Shown here: positions 52,461 through 64,000 of the stretch, in pieces
Numbering within the stretch: the first letter of the stretch is position 1
Layout of the letters: every line of letters starts with the position of its first letter
Origin: Caprimulgus europaeus
Lineage: Eukaryota > Chordata > Aves > Caprimulgiformes > Caprimulgidae
NCBI GenBank assembly: GCA_907165065.1
Contig: OU015541.1
Location: 7,378,001-7,442,000 of the forward strand
DNA length: 64,000 nucleotides
Direction: 5' to 3'
Position numbers and translations under genes: made by a program
The notes under the pieces: generated by a model
Told to the model about the DNA's origin: nothing
The model's database searches: none
The model's input: only the letters and a program-made list of their open reading frames with translations

Positions 52461-52944
52461 ATCTGGGTTAAGAAATGTATATAGAGAAACAATGCCATGA
52501 ATCCCAAACACAGAAAGCTGCCACAGCACAGTGCAGGTAGAAGACCCCAGTTTTTCAAGAAGGAAGGAAAAACTGTCCTGTCAGAATTAAAGTTGGCTAG
52601 AGCAGCAAGACCTTCAATAACATGAAAGATCCACTGAAATTCAGGCTGAATCTGAAGTAACACATCACAATTTCTAATGACCAAAATGGGGATGAATATG
52701 CCTGATCCTTCTACCCCCTCCTCAGTCAGGACTCTTCTCTGTTTGGAGGTTGGAAAGCTCTGCTGCTACTGTAACCCACTCACTGACATGTGCATTTGTA
52801 AGAGCTTCCCTGCCCGTTTCATAGATCTCTTTTTGACTCCACTTTTAGTCCAAACACAGCACATCAGTGAATCCAAATATTCACCCAACTTCTCATTTAA
52901 TTTATTGAGTTTTCACTTGCTTTTCTTAACTTAATTATGAGTAA

Positions 52945-52960
52945 ATATATATATATATAT
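52945..52960. repeat. (AT)n microsatellite
   Basis: Eight AT dinucleotides, followed by a looser TATATTTGTATATC stretch. Confidence 0.95.
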
Positions 52961-53850
52961 GTATATTTGTATATCTATGTGCAACAAACAGAGACAGAAA
53001 ATGAGTTAATGTGTATAAAAGAAGGCAATTCATCTCAGTTTGGTTGTCCCCAGAGAAAAGCAGACTTCACTAGTTTAGTTCACTCGTTCTATTCTATCTT
53101 AACCATGGAAGAGCAACAGGCTGCCTCAGTGCACCGCACTCTTACTGAGCACTGAAGGCAGGACTGAGGGAAAGAAAAGGGGAGATGGGGCCAGTGGGGT
53201 GGAGGAAGGTTGAGCTCACTGCTTTCCTGGGTCACAAGAAGAGGAGTGCAGGTAGAAAGAGAGAAAGGAAGAGTGAAAACTGCTTGGACAAATCTGGAGC
53301 AGCCTCCAAGTTGAACAGGATTGACAGATTTTCATCAAAATATCTTGATGTTCTTATTGCTTTGGTTGTAAATCAATATAGTAGAGTGTAATGATAGTTC
53401 AACAATTTTTTTTCCTGGTAAAATGACCAGCACTCACCTACATTCTTTGAGAAATCCGTTTAAAGTGGGGAGGAACATGAACTTCCTGTTTTACAGGAAA
53501 ACATAAGCTTTCCTCTTACGTGTGGTGTTCGGATACTACAGTGACAGGTGCCAGCGAGCTGATGGATAGAATTTCTGAGATAAGAGCTTGCTTCTCTGCC
53601 CAGGCAGGATGGTGAGCAGATGCTGAACAGAACAATGGAAAAGGAGCCCTAGACAAGTGTCTGGACAGAAGGGGGCGAGGGTTATCCTTACAACTGCTGA
53701 CTGGAAAGGGAATAAGGAAGATTCTGAATGTTTCAATACTTCAGCAAAGACAAACCAAAACCGACTAAAATTCGGAAGTGCTAAAGAAATGGCAAGGCAA
53801 CGTTCAATACATTATGACCTTTCCTGCTATTTTCAAAATTGCAATCTTGG

Positions 53851-53890
53851 AGAAAAAAAAAAAAAAGAAAAAAAAAAAAGAAAGAAAGGA
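53851..53890 (+). repeat. A-rich (AG) tract
   Basis: Forty bases of A with scattered G: a homopurine simple repeat. Confidence 0.95.
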
Positions 53891-54524
53891 AGCCCACCCT
53901 CACCACATGGCTGAAAATGTTATTAAAAGCAATGAATTCTTCTTTACTATTATGTTTAATTTTTTTTTAAGTACCCTTTGGAGCAGAGACAGCACAGAGG
54001 ATGCCTCCCTTAAATTGAAGATAAGTTAGATGTTTGAAAAGAACCAATTTATCTCATTCATTCTTTTACGTGCTCACTTATATTTATTTATATGCACACT
54101 TCTTTGAATTGCATTTTTATTTTTTACTGTGTGCAGTAGCTGTTAATGATCATATACAGTCATGAAAATTAAAATAGAATCCCGCATTTCACTTGAACAC
54201 CAGAGCAGCACACACACAGGATGCAGTATATATAAATAACAAAGACCTTGCATAATCACATACTCTATATCGTCTCTTAGTGGAATATAAAGGCAAGCCT
54301 TAACCTATGACAAAACTTAATACAAATAAGATATGAAATAAATAAAATGCACAATGCTAGAGCTCAATTTGAACTATTCAGACTTCATCAAAACTTACTG
54401 GAAAATGTGTGATAGGACAGGGAAAAATCTTTGCATATAAATTATAGCTATGAAAAGATTTGCTGCTGCAAACAAGTATAGAGATGAAACTTCCCAAAAA
54501 CTTATATCAAGCATAAGATATTGT

Positions 54525-54640
54525 AAATAATAATTTACATTTAAATAGCACCTTCAATTCTGGAGGATCTTGGAGCATTTACTAACCACAAGTGAAATGC
54601 TGTGATGGGTAGATGGTGCAAACAATGTTTGCAGTACTAT
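54525..54640 (-). repeat. Diverged MIR-like fragment
   Basis: TAATTTACATTTAAATAGCACC, broken by changes, and GGATCTTGGAGCATTTACTAACC resemble the tail of the same old repeat family seen at 38342, where the equivalent text is TTTTATAGCATCTT and AAAGTGCTCTGC. The resemblance is partial. Confidence 0.4.
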
Positions 54641-57600
54641 TTTGCTTATACATCACAGTATAAGTAAAGTAGCTGTCTGGGGAAAGAAGCTTCTGACCTC
54701 TATGTGTGCTACATTTCTATTAGCTGGCATGGGTACAAGAAGTTGAGGCTGAGAGGGGATAAGCATAGATAAAAAGTAGCTGGAACATATAAATAAATGA
54801 TGTATAAAGCAATAGTCAATGGCAGTACCAGCCTAAGACCAGGCCCCCAAACTAGGGGTGCTTATGTGAATTTGTGTATGTGCATATGATCCACACACAG
54901 TTTCCTAAACAGATTCCAATAATTTGGACTTCAGTGGTAATTTATAATAAATCAGCAAAGAAGAATCGGTCCTTACTCAAAAAAAAGCCAAATAAGCCCC
55001 AAAACCATTATATTCTTTCTTCACCTCGGTATAATACCAAGACTCATGCTGCAGAGAAGGTAAGAGAGCAAGGAAATTTTGGCTGAGGACACCAGTAGAA
55101 AATCCCTCTTTTCTCACTGCGAGTGTGGGAAGGTGTGTGCTTGGGTATCTGCGGGAAAGGAAAGGAAAACTCAAAGAACTCTTGGCTTCAAATCTGGAAA
55201 AGCATCAGAATACTGCTAAAAATATAATTGTAAATAATATTGTTACACTTACAACTACCTTTTATTTGACAATTCTAGCCCTCCTTCCCAAGGAGGAGAA
55301 GGCAGAGTTTTCTAATTTTAACAGCAGTGAAAAACCACAAAGGGAGAAGCTGGCTATTAATTATGTCCATCCTAGAACTAGGGATAGGACCTTTTGCAGA
55401 TTCCCAGACACACACAGTAACATTTCCACAGGTTCCCCCACTAGGTTCCCAGTTTGCCCCTAATCCTGACCAACACAGAGACCATCACACTGGTGAATTG
55501 GTTACCAGGCAGGATGGCAGCTGCATCCCCAGAGCTGATCCATTTCAGTCCAGTGGCTTTGATTAAAAGCAGGCTTCAGTATTAAATAGGATATAGGTAA
55601 ACAAGGAGAATAGTAAAAACTTTTACAGACTGAGATGCAGAAGGTTTGTCAGTGTCAGATAATGCCACTGAGAAGCTCAAGAGAACATGGATGGAGTGTG
55701 GTGAGGCTGATCTCCACAACAGCTGGCAAGGTCTGGTCCAGACCTCAGTGCCAAGGTGCTGAGGCTGTGTGTGGGTGTGTTTAAGTGAGAGAGCCTGTGT
55801 GCAACAGGATGTCAGCTTTATAAACTCTCCTCCAACCTCACTGATACCTTCCAAAGCTTCATCTAACCACTGGAAGGAGACCAAAAGTGTCACTAAATAA
55901 ATTATAAAGCCCAGTCAATAAATGAGGATGTTATATATTATTTTCCAGGTATCAGAATGATTCATTTAGGTGTATTTTGTAATGCATAAAGATGAAGACT
56001 AAAGAAACAATGTTCTGCAACAAAATAGAAAAGGAGCATCCATGCTGTTCTCGCAAGCTTGACAGTGTGATTTGTCTTCTGCCAAACCAGTGTTGTCTTC
56101 TGCCCCATTCTATATTGAACATCATGAAGCACATAGGAGCCCATGGATATAACTAGTTTACTTCAACGACCTCAATGTATTTATGAACAATCTAGGACTA
56201 ACTCAGTGTTACAATTAAAGAGTAAGAGCTCAGTTAAAATGGACACTGAAATTACTTATAGAAAGAAATCAGCTGTTTTACAGTGGAATACTAACACTTC
56301 ACTGGTGAGAACGGATTATAAACCAGGAAATGATAGCAGTAATCCATCCATGTTTGTATTTTATGAATATCTAACCTTGAGGGTTAGCATGCAGCTTGAA
56401 ACAAACCACTCTGATCACCAATATCAGGGTGTCAAGTTGAGATATTATATGTCAATCATTTTGTGACAAATATAAAAGTGAACAAGATGCATTTCATAGT
56501 TATACAGAGAGGGAACATGGATTATATATTTAATGTCTTTTTTCCCAATATACCTATCAGCATCTCTAAGCTGTTTTAGCAAGGAATTTGAAATACAATC
56601 GCTTCAAGACAATTAACAGAGAGGCTCTGAACAATGATAGAAGTCTCCCTAGCTGTAGATTCTCCTCAAAAACCTTGAGTCAAGCCAATACCAACGGACT
56701 TTATGAAACTGTGAATTGCATCTCCACTGAGAGTGCCCTACTACACAGACAAATCAATTGACTTGACCTTTACATCTGCCCTACAGAGTTTAAGCAAAAA
56801 GAGAGAATGGGAGAGCAAGTAAAAGAGGAATATAATCTCAGATGCTCTCCTTTAGAGAGGGCAAGTGTCTTGGAAAGAGACTTTCCTAGACACCTGCGAT
56901 ACAAACTGGCTTTACACTGATTTCCCTGTGCATTAGCAGTGCCACGTGTGAATTTGTCAAGCTCTTGGGGAACACATCCTACCTATGTGGGTTTAGGAAG
57001 GACAAACTGGATAAAGCCTCAGCTGCTGGTAGCTCTGGGCACGCACAGCAGCACAACTTCCCTCTTCACCCTCAGGCTCCTGCTCCTAAAATCCACCTCA
57101 GCTGCACATTCAGCATCAAGAGCTTTCTTGGACCTTGCCCACTGGACCAGATCCTCAGCTGGTTTCCCTGCTCCTTGAACTCTTGCCAAAGGTTTAACCT
57201 AAATGTGAGTCCCAGTGAGCCGGCTAGCTTAGAAAGAGAGAATCAAGATATATGATCACTGCTCCCAGAAATATAAAAAAATATTTACAGAATTGTACAA
57301 ACATCCTATTCTCATTAACTCCTCTGCAGCTTTTCTGAAGACCCATTCCAAATATAACTGTACAGTATATACTACGGAAGAAAAAATGTAAATACATGCA
57401 CAAACTTTTATTTAATCTCTGGAGAAAAAAAATGTACATATTGATGGATTCCCTTCTTTCCCCTTTGTGGTTTAAATAATTTTCTTTAGTTGACAGAAAT
57501 TTAAAAAAGACCAAAAGCCAGAAGACTGTCACACATTATAGTATTCTCCTAATTTTAAAGAATCAGCCTTGGAAAACTGCATTCAGCACCAGAGCAAAAC

Positions 57601-57657
57601 AGAGCATATGTGACATACTTGAATGCGACGACTTATATTATAGATCCTGAATTTTCC

Positions 57658-57677
57658 TTTTTTTTTTTTTTTTTTTT
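57658..57677. repeat. Poly-T tract, 20 bases
   Basis: Simple homopolymer. Confidence 0.95.
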
Positions 57678-59238
57678 ACTGGTAGCTTTATCAGTACAAG
57701 TAGTCCAGAACCTTACAACAAAATAAGATTTCTATGGCCTCGGTTTGTGTAATTTTTGGTTGTTCAGCTATTGCTGAGGAATCTGCTATGAACCAAACAT
57801 CCTCTGCAACACCAACATATTACTAGCCAAACAAAAAATATGCAATTCCAAACACAGGATATTTACCTGCAGGATTGTGTTCCAACTAGTTTTAAGTTTG
57901 TATATATATTAGGCTCAGGTTTTCTCAGACAATGTTGGGAACACATTTTATTTAAGAAATCTGTAGCTAGGGGATAATTGCTGACAGCCTAAATAAACCT
58001 TCAGGTACCACCAGCAGGACAATTGCAGAGATATTATTTTCTACATTAAAAAAAAAATCAGTAAAAGCAATGGATTTTAAAAACCAATGAGGTTATGATG
58101 AGATATTAAGAACATCTTTAATCAAGCTGCTACAGGAGCCACAGTGGTTCAGAGACATACCTTTGACTTGCAAGCCAGTCTATACAAATAGTATCTGCAT
58201 AACCACATCTCCCCACTGCACCTTCCCAAAAGGCATTTGCACACTCATATGGACTTCCTGGGGGTTTGTGAAAGAGGCTGAGGCTGAGACAGGCTTTGGC
58301 CATGAAATGGTCTGATGATGACGGTCTAAGAGCTGCCAAGGCTGACCGAGGTGGAGTGCTTCTGGCCCCACAATCTTCTTCTATCTGGGGTTGAATCCCC
58401 TTTTCATTTCAGTCTCTATCACCTCCCCTCTTTTCCCAAAAGTGAAATACACCCTTGGTCCTGTTTAATTCTCCATTAGCCTAATAAGCCTTTGGTGTGC
58501 ACATTGGTGTACATTTTGTGATCCCTAACTGTTCCTTACACATTCAAAGTAAAACTAGCAGTAGGATTGGCTGAGTAAAGACTACAGTGTTTAGTCTGAA
58601 AAAATATCTGTGCTGAAATGAGGTATTTAACCAGATCTCACTATTATAACCACTTGGCCAGAAGGCAAAATCTTATCTCTGTGAACAGCAATTCCTTTTT
58701 CAAAGCAAAACCACACCAGCAATAATTTAACTTTTTTCTTTTTGAACTGAAAGCCTTGGATACAAACTTTACTGCAGATATCCTAAAATGTGAAGCTAAT
58801 ACCTGTTGCCACCTGTAGTTTCCCCTGAGATATATGTGTCTATGGCATGTCATCCATTTTTCTTATCTGTCAATGCACCCACAGGAAATGTTTCCAGGTA
58901 AGCTTTCAACCATAGACAAACCTGAGTGTTACAGAAGTAGCACAGGTGTAGTTTGCTGAGAATCACAGGGACAGTCTCTGTCACCCCACAGAAAGAAATG
59001 TCAACAGAACCATATACATGACTTTGAGGCCTGATTTTATATTCTGCTTCCTTCGTGTAGCTGCTGAAAACAGGGATATCTGTTTTGCACCAGGGATATG
59101 ACATTTAAAGCATTTTTGACCCAACCTCCTTCACATAGGAAAGCACATATAACTACAGTCCAACATTTCAAAAATAAAATGTCAGGCAAAAATTGTTTTT
59201 CCTAAGCTAGTAAAAATGTTTTAGAATCTGCTGTATAT

Positions 59239-59278
59239 TTATATGTGTGTGTATGTATGTATACATATATATGTATAT
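59239..59278. repeat. TG/TA compound microsatellite
   Basis: Alternating TGTG, TATG and TATA units over about 40 bases. Confidence 0.9.
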
Positions 59279-59714
59279 CCATGTGTACACATGCTGTGCA
59301 ATTCCAATGCCAGAAAAGAATAGTACTGAGTGTGGTGATGGTATGAGTGATATAATGGCATTTAACACATTGGTAAGAATGTACAAACAAACTTAGATGG
59401 GAATAACTTTATCTTCAAATTGAACAGTATTATCACTTACGTATGTTAAATTAAATCATTGGGTCTCTATTTGATTGTTCTGACCTCACTGATTTCAGAG
59501 GAAGCTCTCCATAGAGACAAACATTGGCATAAATCAATACATACCTATGCAAATACATGAAACCACTATAAATTAATTAAACTGTTAAGCATAAGGCAGA
59601 ATGGTCATTTTTCATAACAATAGCAATCATAGTGTTTGTCTTGCAGCTTCAGGAAGAAACATAAGCTAAGAGCAGGACATCCTATGCAAGACATGATGCA
59701 TTCAAGGTGTTACA

Positions 59715-59875
59715 AGGTGGTTCCTATCTCAAAGAGCTCAAAATCTGAGTAGGAGATATAAAAGAGTAGAAACTGAAATAGAGAAATCAGATGACTTTCC
59801 AAAGGTCACTCACAGATCCTATGGCACAGCTGGGAACTGAACAGACTTCCCTAGGAGCACCTCAGTTATAAGACG
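59715..59875 (-). repeat. MIR-like ancient SINE fragment
   Basis: It contains CTCAAAGAGCTCAAAATCTG, then GATGACTTTCCAAAGGTCACTCACAG and GGCACAGCTGGGAACTGAAC, broken by changes. These are the order and spacing seen in the reverse complement of MIR-type repeats around the conserved core. The copy is diverged and no coding capacity is expected. Confidence 0.5.
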
Positions 59876-60989
59876 GATCCTGCTTTTATCCAGCAGAGCT
59901 GGATTTTCCTTGCCCTTTCATGGACATGCTTGGTGGCAGAGGAGTGGGAGAGGATTTCTCCCTTTCCTTACATACCCTGTGACAGGGACTGTGAAATTCC
60001 TCTACATTTTTTTTTTTTTTTTTCCATATTGTCTTTCCCAAAGGCCTGCAGCAAAAAACATCACTGGAGTCCAGAGGAGAAAGTTCATGCCCTGGGTCAT
60101 CTCTCTAAATCAGATTCACACCGTACTCACACATTTGACATTGAATCTCTTGACTATTAGTACAGCCAGATTTGTCTACTTAGTTGGCCCTCAGCTTTGC
60201 AACTCACTGAGCCACATGTGGGGATTTCATACAGCAACAGACTCTCACAGAAATGAGGACTGAAAAGACTGATTCCAGGTTAACCAGCATTACCCTTTAA
60301 CATGTGTGACCAAGTTCTGTGCAATACCTTTACAACCCCCAGCCTCTCTGTATCACATAAATTTTAATTTGGCTGTATGATACAGCTCCTGGAGAAAGAA
60401 GCATGCTAAGTAGTGTATGGTACAAGCATACACAGCTTATCTAAGGAGAACACAAAAAACAATAGAAAAATGAAAGACTATTTTCTCTCTCTCGGTTTCT
60501 TTTTGTTGTTAAAACATTTGTTTTATATCTCTTGAAATTTTTTTTTCCTAATAAACACACAGTCTTATTTTTGGTTTCATGTACCTCAAGTAGGAGGAAA
60601 ATTTGCTGTAATAGGAAGCGTGAGAAGCATTCTTTACCATAAGAAGCAAAAAAGATTAAGCTCAAATCCCCAAACAGAGCCTGCCTAGGTGGTGCTGAAA
60701 TAAAGATATTCTGCTGCTTTTCCTGAATGTTCTTATGCAAACAGGACGTTGTAAATGTCTCTTTTTTGAAAAAGGGCCTTGTATCTGGTCTTAGTTCTGC
60801 ACTTTGATTTATTAGGAGCTTCAGCTGCAGACCAAATAGGTTTTCCTGTCTCTGCTAGCTCCTATTCCAGTCTTAAGTCATTGTGCTTTAAGACACGCTC
60901 CTTAAAGTACAAACTCTGTTACAGTGCCCTAAATAATATGTGATGCGAATAAGCGCTGTTAAAGGAGTTTCCTGTTTTGGTTTCCTTAT

Positions 60990-61395
60990 TGGCACTCCAA
61001 GCTGAGTTAAAATCTCCAAAGGCCTTAGTTAGTATGCAGATATTGAAACCAAACCAAAAAAGATTCCTGCATTTGTTGTGCTGTAGCTTTAAATGCCCCT
61101 GGCAGAAACTTCATTTCTCTCCCTTTCTCCCTTTCCATCCTTCCCCCTCTCTCTCTCTTTTTTTGATGTTTCTTCTTTCTCTCAGCCTGTCATTGACAGT
61201 AAGTGCAATCACATTACACACAGCTTTCTTTGGAAAGCCCCCTTTTTAATGATCTGGCAGTCTGTAGACACTGACTGCTTCCAGAAAAAATTTCAATCCC
61301 TCTTCCCACAGCTTCCGCAAGCTCCAATGATAAATGACACCTGTCATTCTGTCACAGACAAACGGCACAGATGGGAGCGTCAGTGATATATGGCT
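60990..61395. promoter_or_regulatory. Candidate regulatory block with a TALE (MEIS/TGIF) palindrome
   Basis: TGACACCTGTCA (61335-61346) is an exact instance of the MEIS/TGIF double site TGACAGSTGTCA read on the other strand. Upstream are a pyrimidine tract (about 61110-61165) and TTTTTAATGATCTGG. TALE factors work with HOX/PBX in developmental enhancers. Site identity is seen; function is inferred. Confidence 0.4.
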
Positions 61396-64000
61396 CACCA
61401 GAACAGGAAATCAAGTTTGTTGGTTTTTTGGTTGGGTTTTTTTTTTTTTTAAACAGAAAAGAGCTGACCAGGACATTGTCATGAGGCTGTTCCAGGGGGC
61501 CTTGCCCAGAGGAGGAAGGGAGGCAGGCGCAGAGGAACTAGTAGTTTTTAAGTAGCAAGCTGCAGTTTAAAGACTAAGGACTGCGGCTGTCTGGCGGGCT
61601 TTGCAATTTAAGTCTCAAAGTGTGTCTAAATGGCAAACTGAAGGTTCAATTGCCATTCTTCCAGACATACCTGCACTAATGTCTCACTAGTGATCTACCT
61701 CCAGCAGCACCAGTTTCAGACGGCTGCCTGGGCTCCAGAGCTGCACTGGCAGCTGCCCCGGCATCCGGCTCACCTGGGAAATCAGCTTGGACAACTTCGC
61801 ATGGGCTGTGGTCGGAGTTTGCATTAGACATATCCACAATTACATTTGATTTAATTTCTCTCAGTGATGGAACTGAACCAAAATCCTGGCTTTAAGAATG
61901 CTTGAGAAATGGGGAAATTTAATTCTGAACCCATTTTCTGTCAAACAGGTCTTTCTTAAGCTTCTTTTAAAATCACTCCTGTTTTTTACGAGGAATTTTT
62001 TTTGCAGGCAAATCACTTAGGCTGCATGAGAAATGCAGCCACTTTTTCACTGCCAAGCAGGCAGACAATAAGCTCAGAACTCCGACAAAAACTGTGCAGA
62101 ACTTTTTACCCAGCGATGCCCCTCGTGATAAGAGAATTAAGTCCTGCCACTCTCCTCTTACAGAGCAGCTGGAAAGGAAAAGGAGTCCAGCCTGGTCATT
62201 AAGTAATTAAAGAATATTTAGCAGTCATGAGAAAGGCAAATCTCCCTGGGACTGCACATGGTGTAAAGAAAGCAGAACTTTGCACGCAGACAGAATGACA
62301 GTCTTTTCTAATCCCTAAGTGAGGACATTTTTACAAATAACACTGCCACTACTGCGAGTGTAAAATCCATTCTCGCTCTGCACAGCCAACTCCTGGACGC
62401 TCCCCTTCTCTGTGACTGCATTACCAAGCCTTTTCCGGATTTTGTTACAGAGCAAACACAATGCCATCGTCTCCAGAGACAAAGATAAAGCAAATGAACC
62501 ATTCTTCCGCCCTTAGTCACAGAACTTGTCCTTATTTACAAAATCATCTCTCAGGGGTAAACACAGCTCCACGGAATAAAGGTGGCAAAATGAGACCCAA
62601 AGAAAAATCTTGGCTTGTCTTTCTGCCCGTGCTGGAAATGCAGGGACACATTTATAGAGTGTTCCTCGTGATTCAGCTGTAGGGTTTCTGAAAAGATTAA
62701 CGAATGTCATGTGACAAAATCTCCACATGCTGCAATGAAAATATATCCCTTGAGGCTGCATTTTCAAAAGGAGCTGGGTGATAATGCTGCCTTTCCTGCA
62801 CATTTATTGAATTTGATGCGTACAGTTGTGTGTACAAAAAACTAATCAGGAGTCCAAAGTGATGTGAAATACAACTAAGTATGCAGGCAAAGTTAACAAA
62901 AGAAATTTCATCACATTTTAGATGCTGATTATCAGCAGCAATAGCCTAGGGAGAACTTTGGAGCAAATTCCTCAGATTTTCCAATGCTGTCATCTAGGCT
63001 ACTATAAGTGCTCCAGTAACGGTTTCATGCTCTATATTAAGTCAGTGTGATGAAATGTATAAAATGAACTGAATGATTGCTAGCCCTAGAACATGGATGG
63101 TTCAGGATTATACATATTCAAGGCATTAATATCAAGTCTTTCATCATCCATCAATGGTAGCCTACATAGATCACAGAAAATTTTCATTGCACGGACAGAT
63201 TTTTGTCTTTCTATAAATTAAGAATAGGATTCTTAGGGAAAGCAGAAAGGTAGTAATCGTCAGGCAGCTCAACCTATCAGGTCCACCTATGATGTCAGTG
63301 AGTTTGAGATGCAAAAATCAACTCTTCTAAGAATACAGGAGAACAAATGATCACACCAAAGAGTAGTGATTGAAGATGTGATGTAGTGAAATCACTTGGC
63401 CAACAGATATGTGCTATTCCAACCAAAGGAAATGAAGAATATGGTGAGGGTCCAATGGTCCACTGTCAAATTTAAATACCAAGCTCTATCTTAGTTTGAA
63501 AGCATGTTGTTACACCTCTCTGCCATGCTGAATAGAGCAGCAACACAAGCCCCCATATAAAAGGTGAGATGGAGGACAGAACAACATGTGGTTGTGCCTG
63601 TACAGTGCAGATTCAAACACTTTTCACACTAATGATGCACATCCTCAGCCGACCAACAGTGACAGTGGTTAGTGCCAGCTTGTGCATCCTTCGATCTTAA
63701 CCTGCTCCCAGTTAACTGCAAATCCATTTTATACCATAACAACAAATGAACTGGAACCACAGATATGAATGACATTAGACTGCAAGAAATTTAAAGTGTC
63801 CAAACTGACACTCTGGACTGTTCCATCTATTGTTGCCGCACTGCAGCCAGAGTCTGTCCATTGTGGTTCAGGAAAAGAAACATGACTTCATAGTGAAATT
63901 TGGACTTAGGCTGAACTGGAGCACCTGGGGCAAAGTTTCTTTTCTTATTCTATTTCCTGAGGATACAGCTGAGTGCAACTTTCTGGCTTCCACAGTCACT

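Larger units (their letters stand above)
12995..64000 (-). other. TSHZ2: Part of TSHZ2 intron 1 (upstream of the coding exon)
   Basis: More than 51 kb of sequence lies upstream of the coding exon, and I found no TSHZ first exon in it, so this is read as intron. No other protein-coding gene, tRNA or rRNA was recognised on either strand. Stretches where I see nothing beyond unique AT-rich sequence and short simple repeats include 13000-14250, 15650-16900, 19000-20800, 23300-30120, 31650-34900, 47700-52300, 55100-59200 and 62900-64000. Separately listed items account for the rest. An unrecognised non-coding RNA cannot be excluded from sequence alone. Confidence 0.75.

Overview
The window looks like vertebrate, almost certainly avian, nuclear DNA. 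It has one recognisable protein-coding exon in 64 kb and otherwise mostly unique, AT-rich, non-coding sequence. A CR1-type retroposon fragment at about 31.38-31.53 kb carries the 3' end typical of the main bird/reptile LINE. Interspersed repeats are sparse, as is usual in bird genomes. No bacterial, viral or organellar gene was recognised.

The coding exon (9919-12994, minus strand) is the large second exon of TSHZ2, teashirt zinc-finger homeobox 2. It encodes all but about the first 13 residues of a protein of about 1,035 residues: an acidic N-terminus, three widely spaced teashirt C2H2 fingers, a PIDLT CtBP-binding motif, an atypical homeodomain and two C-terminal C2H2 fingers. The frame is open from a splice acceptor at 12995-12996 to a TAA at 9927-9929. 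Eight bases after the stop there is a good splice donor (AAG then GTATGC), so nearly all of the 3' UTR probably lies in a separate exon outside the window.

Layout on the + strand: 1-9918 is the start of the intron downstream of the coding exon. 9919-12994 is the coding exon. 12995-64000 is more than 51 kb of the intron upstream of it, and I did not see the first coding exon (encoding the conserved MPRRKQQAP start). The whole window is therefore probably inside one transcription unit read right to left.

The introns carry: (a) a perfectly phased minisatellite of 26 copies of a 23-bp unit (40826-41423) with recurrent G-quadruplex motifs on the TSHZ2 sense strand; (b) a separate, very tight G-quadruplex motif (37367-37386); (c) several segments rich in homeodomain/TALE/SOX/FOX-like sites and short inverted repeats, which read like conserved developmental enhancers (best: 46950-47470, with a perfect 13-bp inverted repeat); (d) a CpG-dense patch (43836-44270); (e) one CR1 fragment and several decayed MIR-like fragments; (f) homopolymer and microsatellite tracts. 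The enhancer calls are visual inference and need alignment. I found no convincing new protein system. The most distinctive unexplained objects are the minisatellite and the structured, site-rich intronic blocks.
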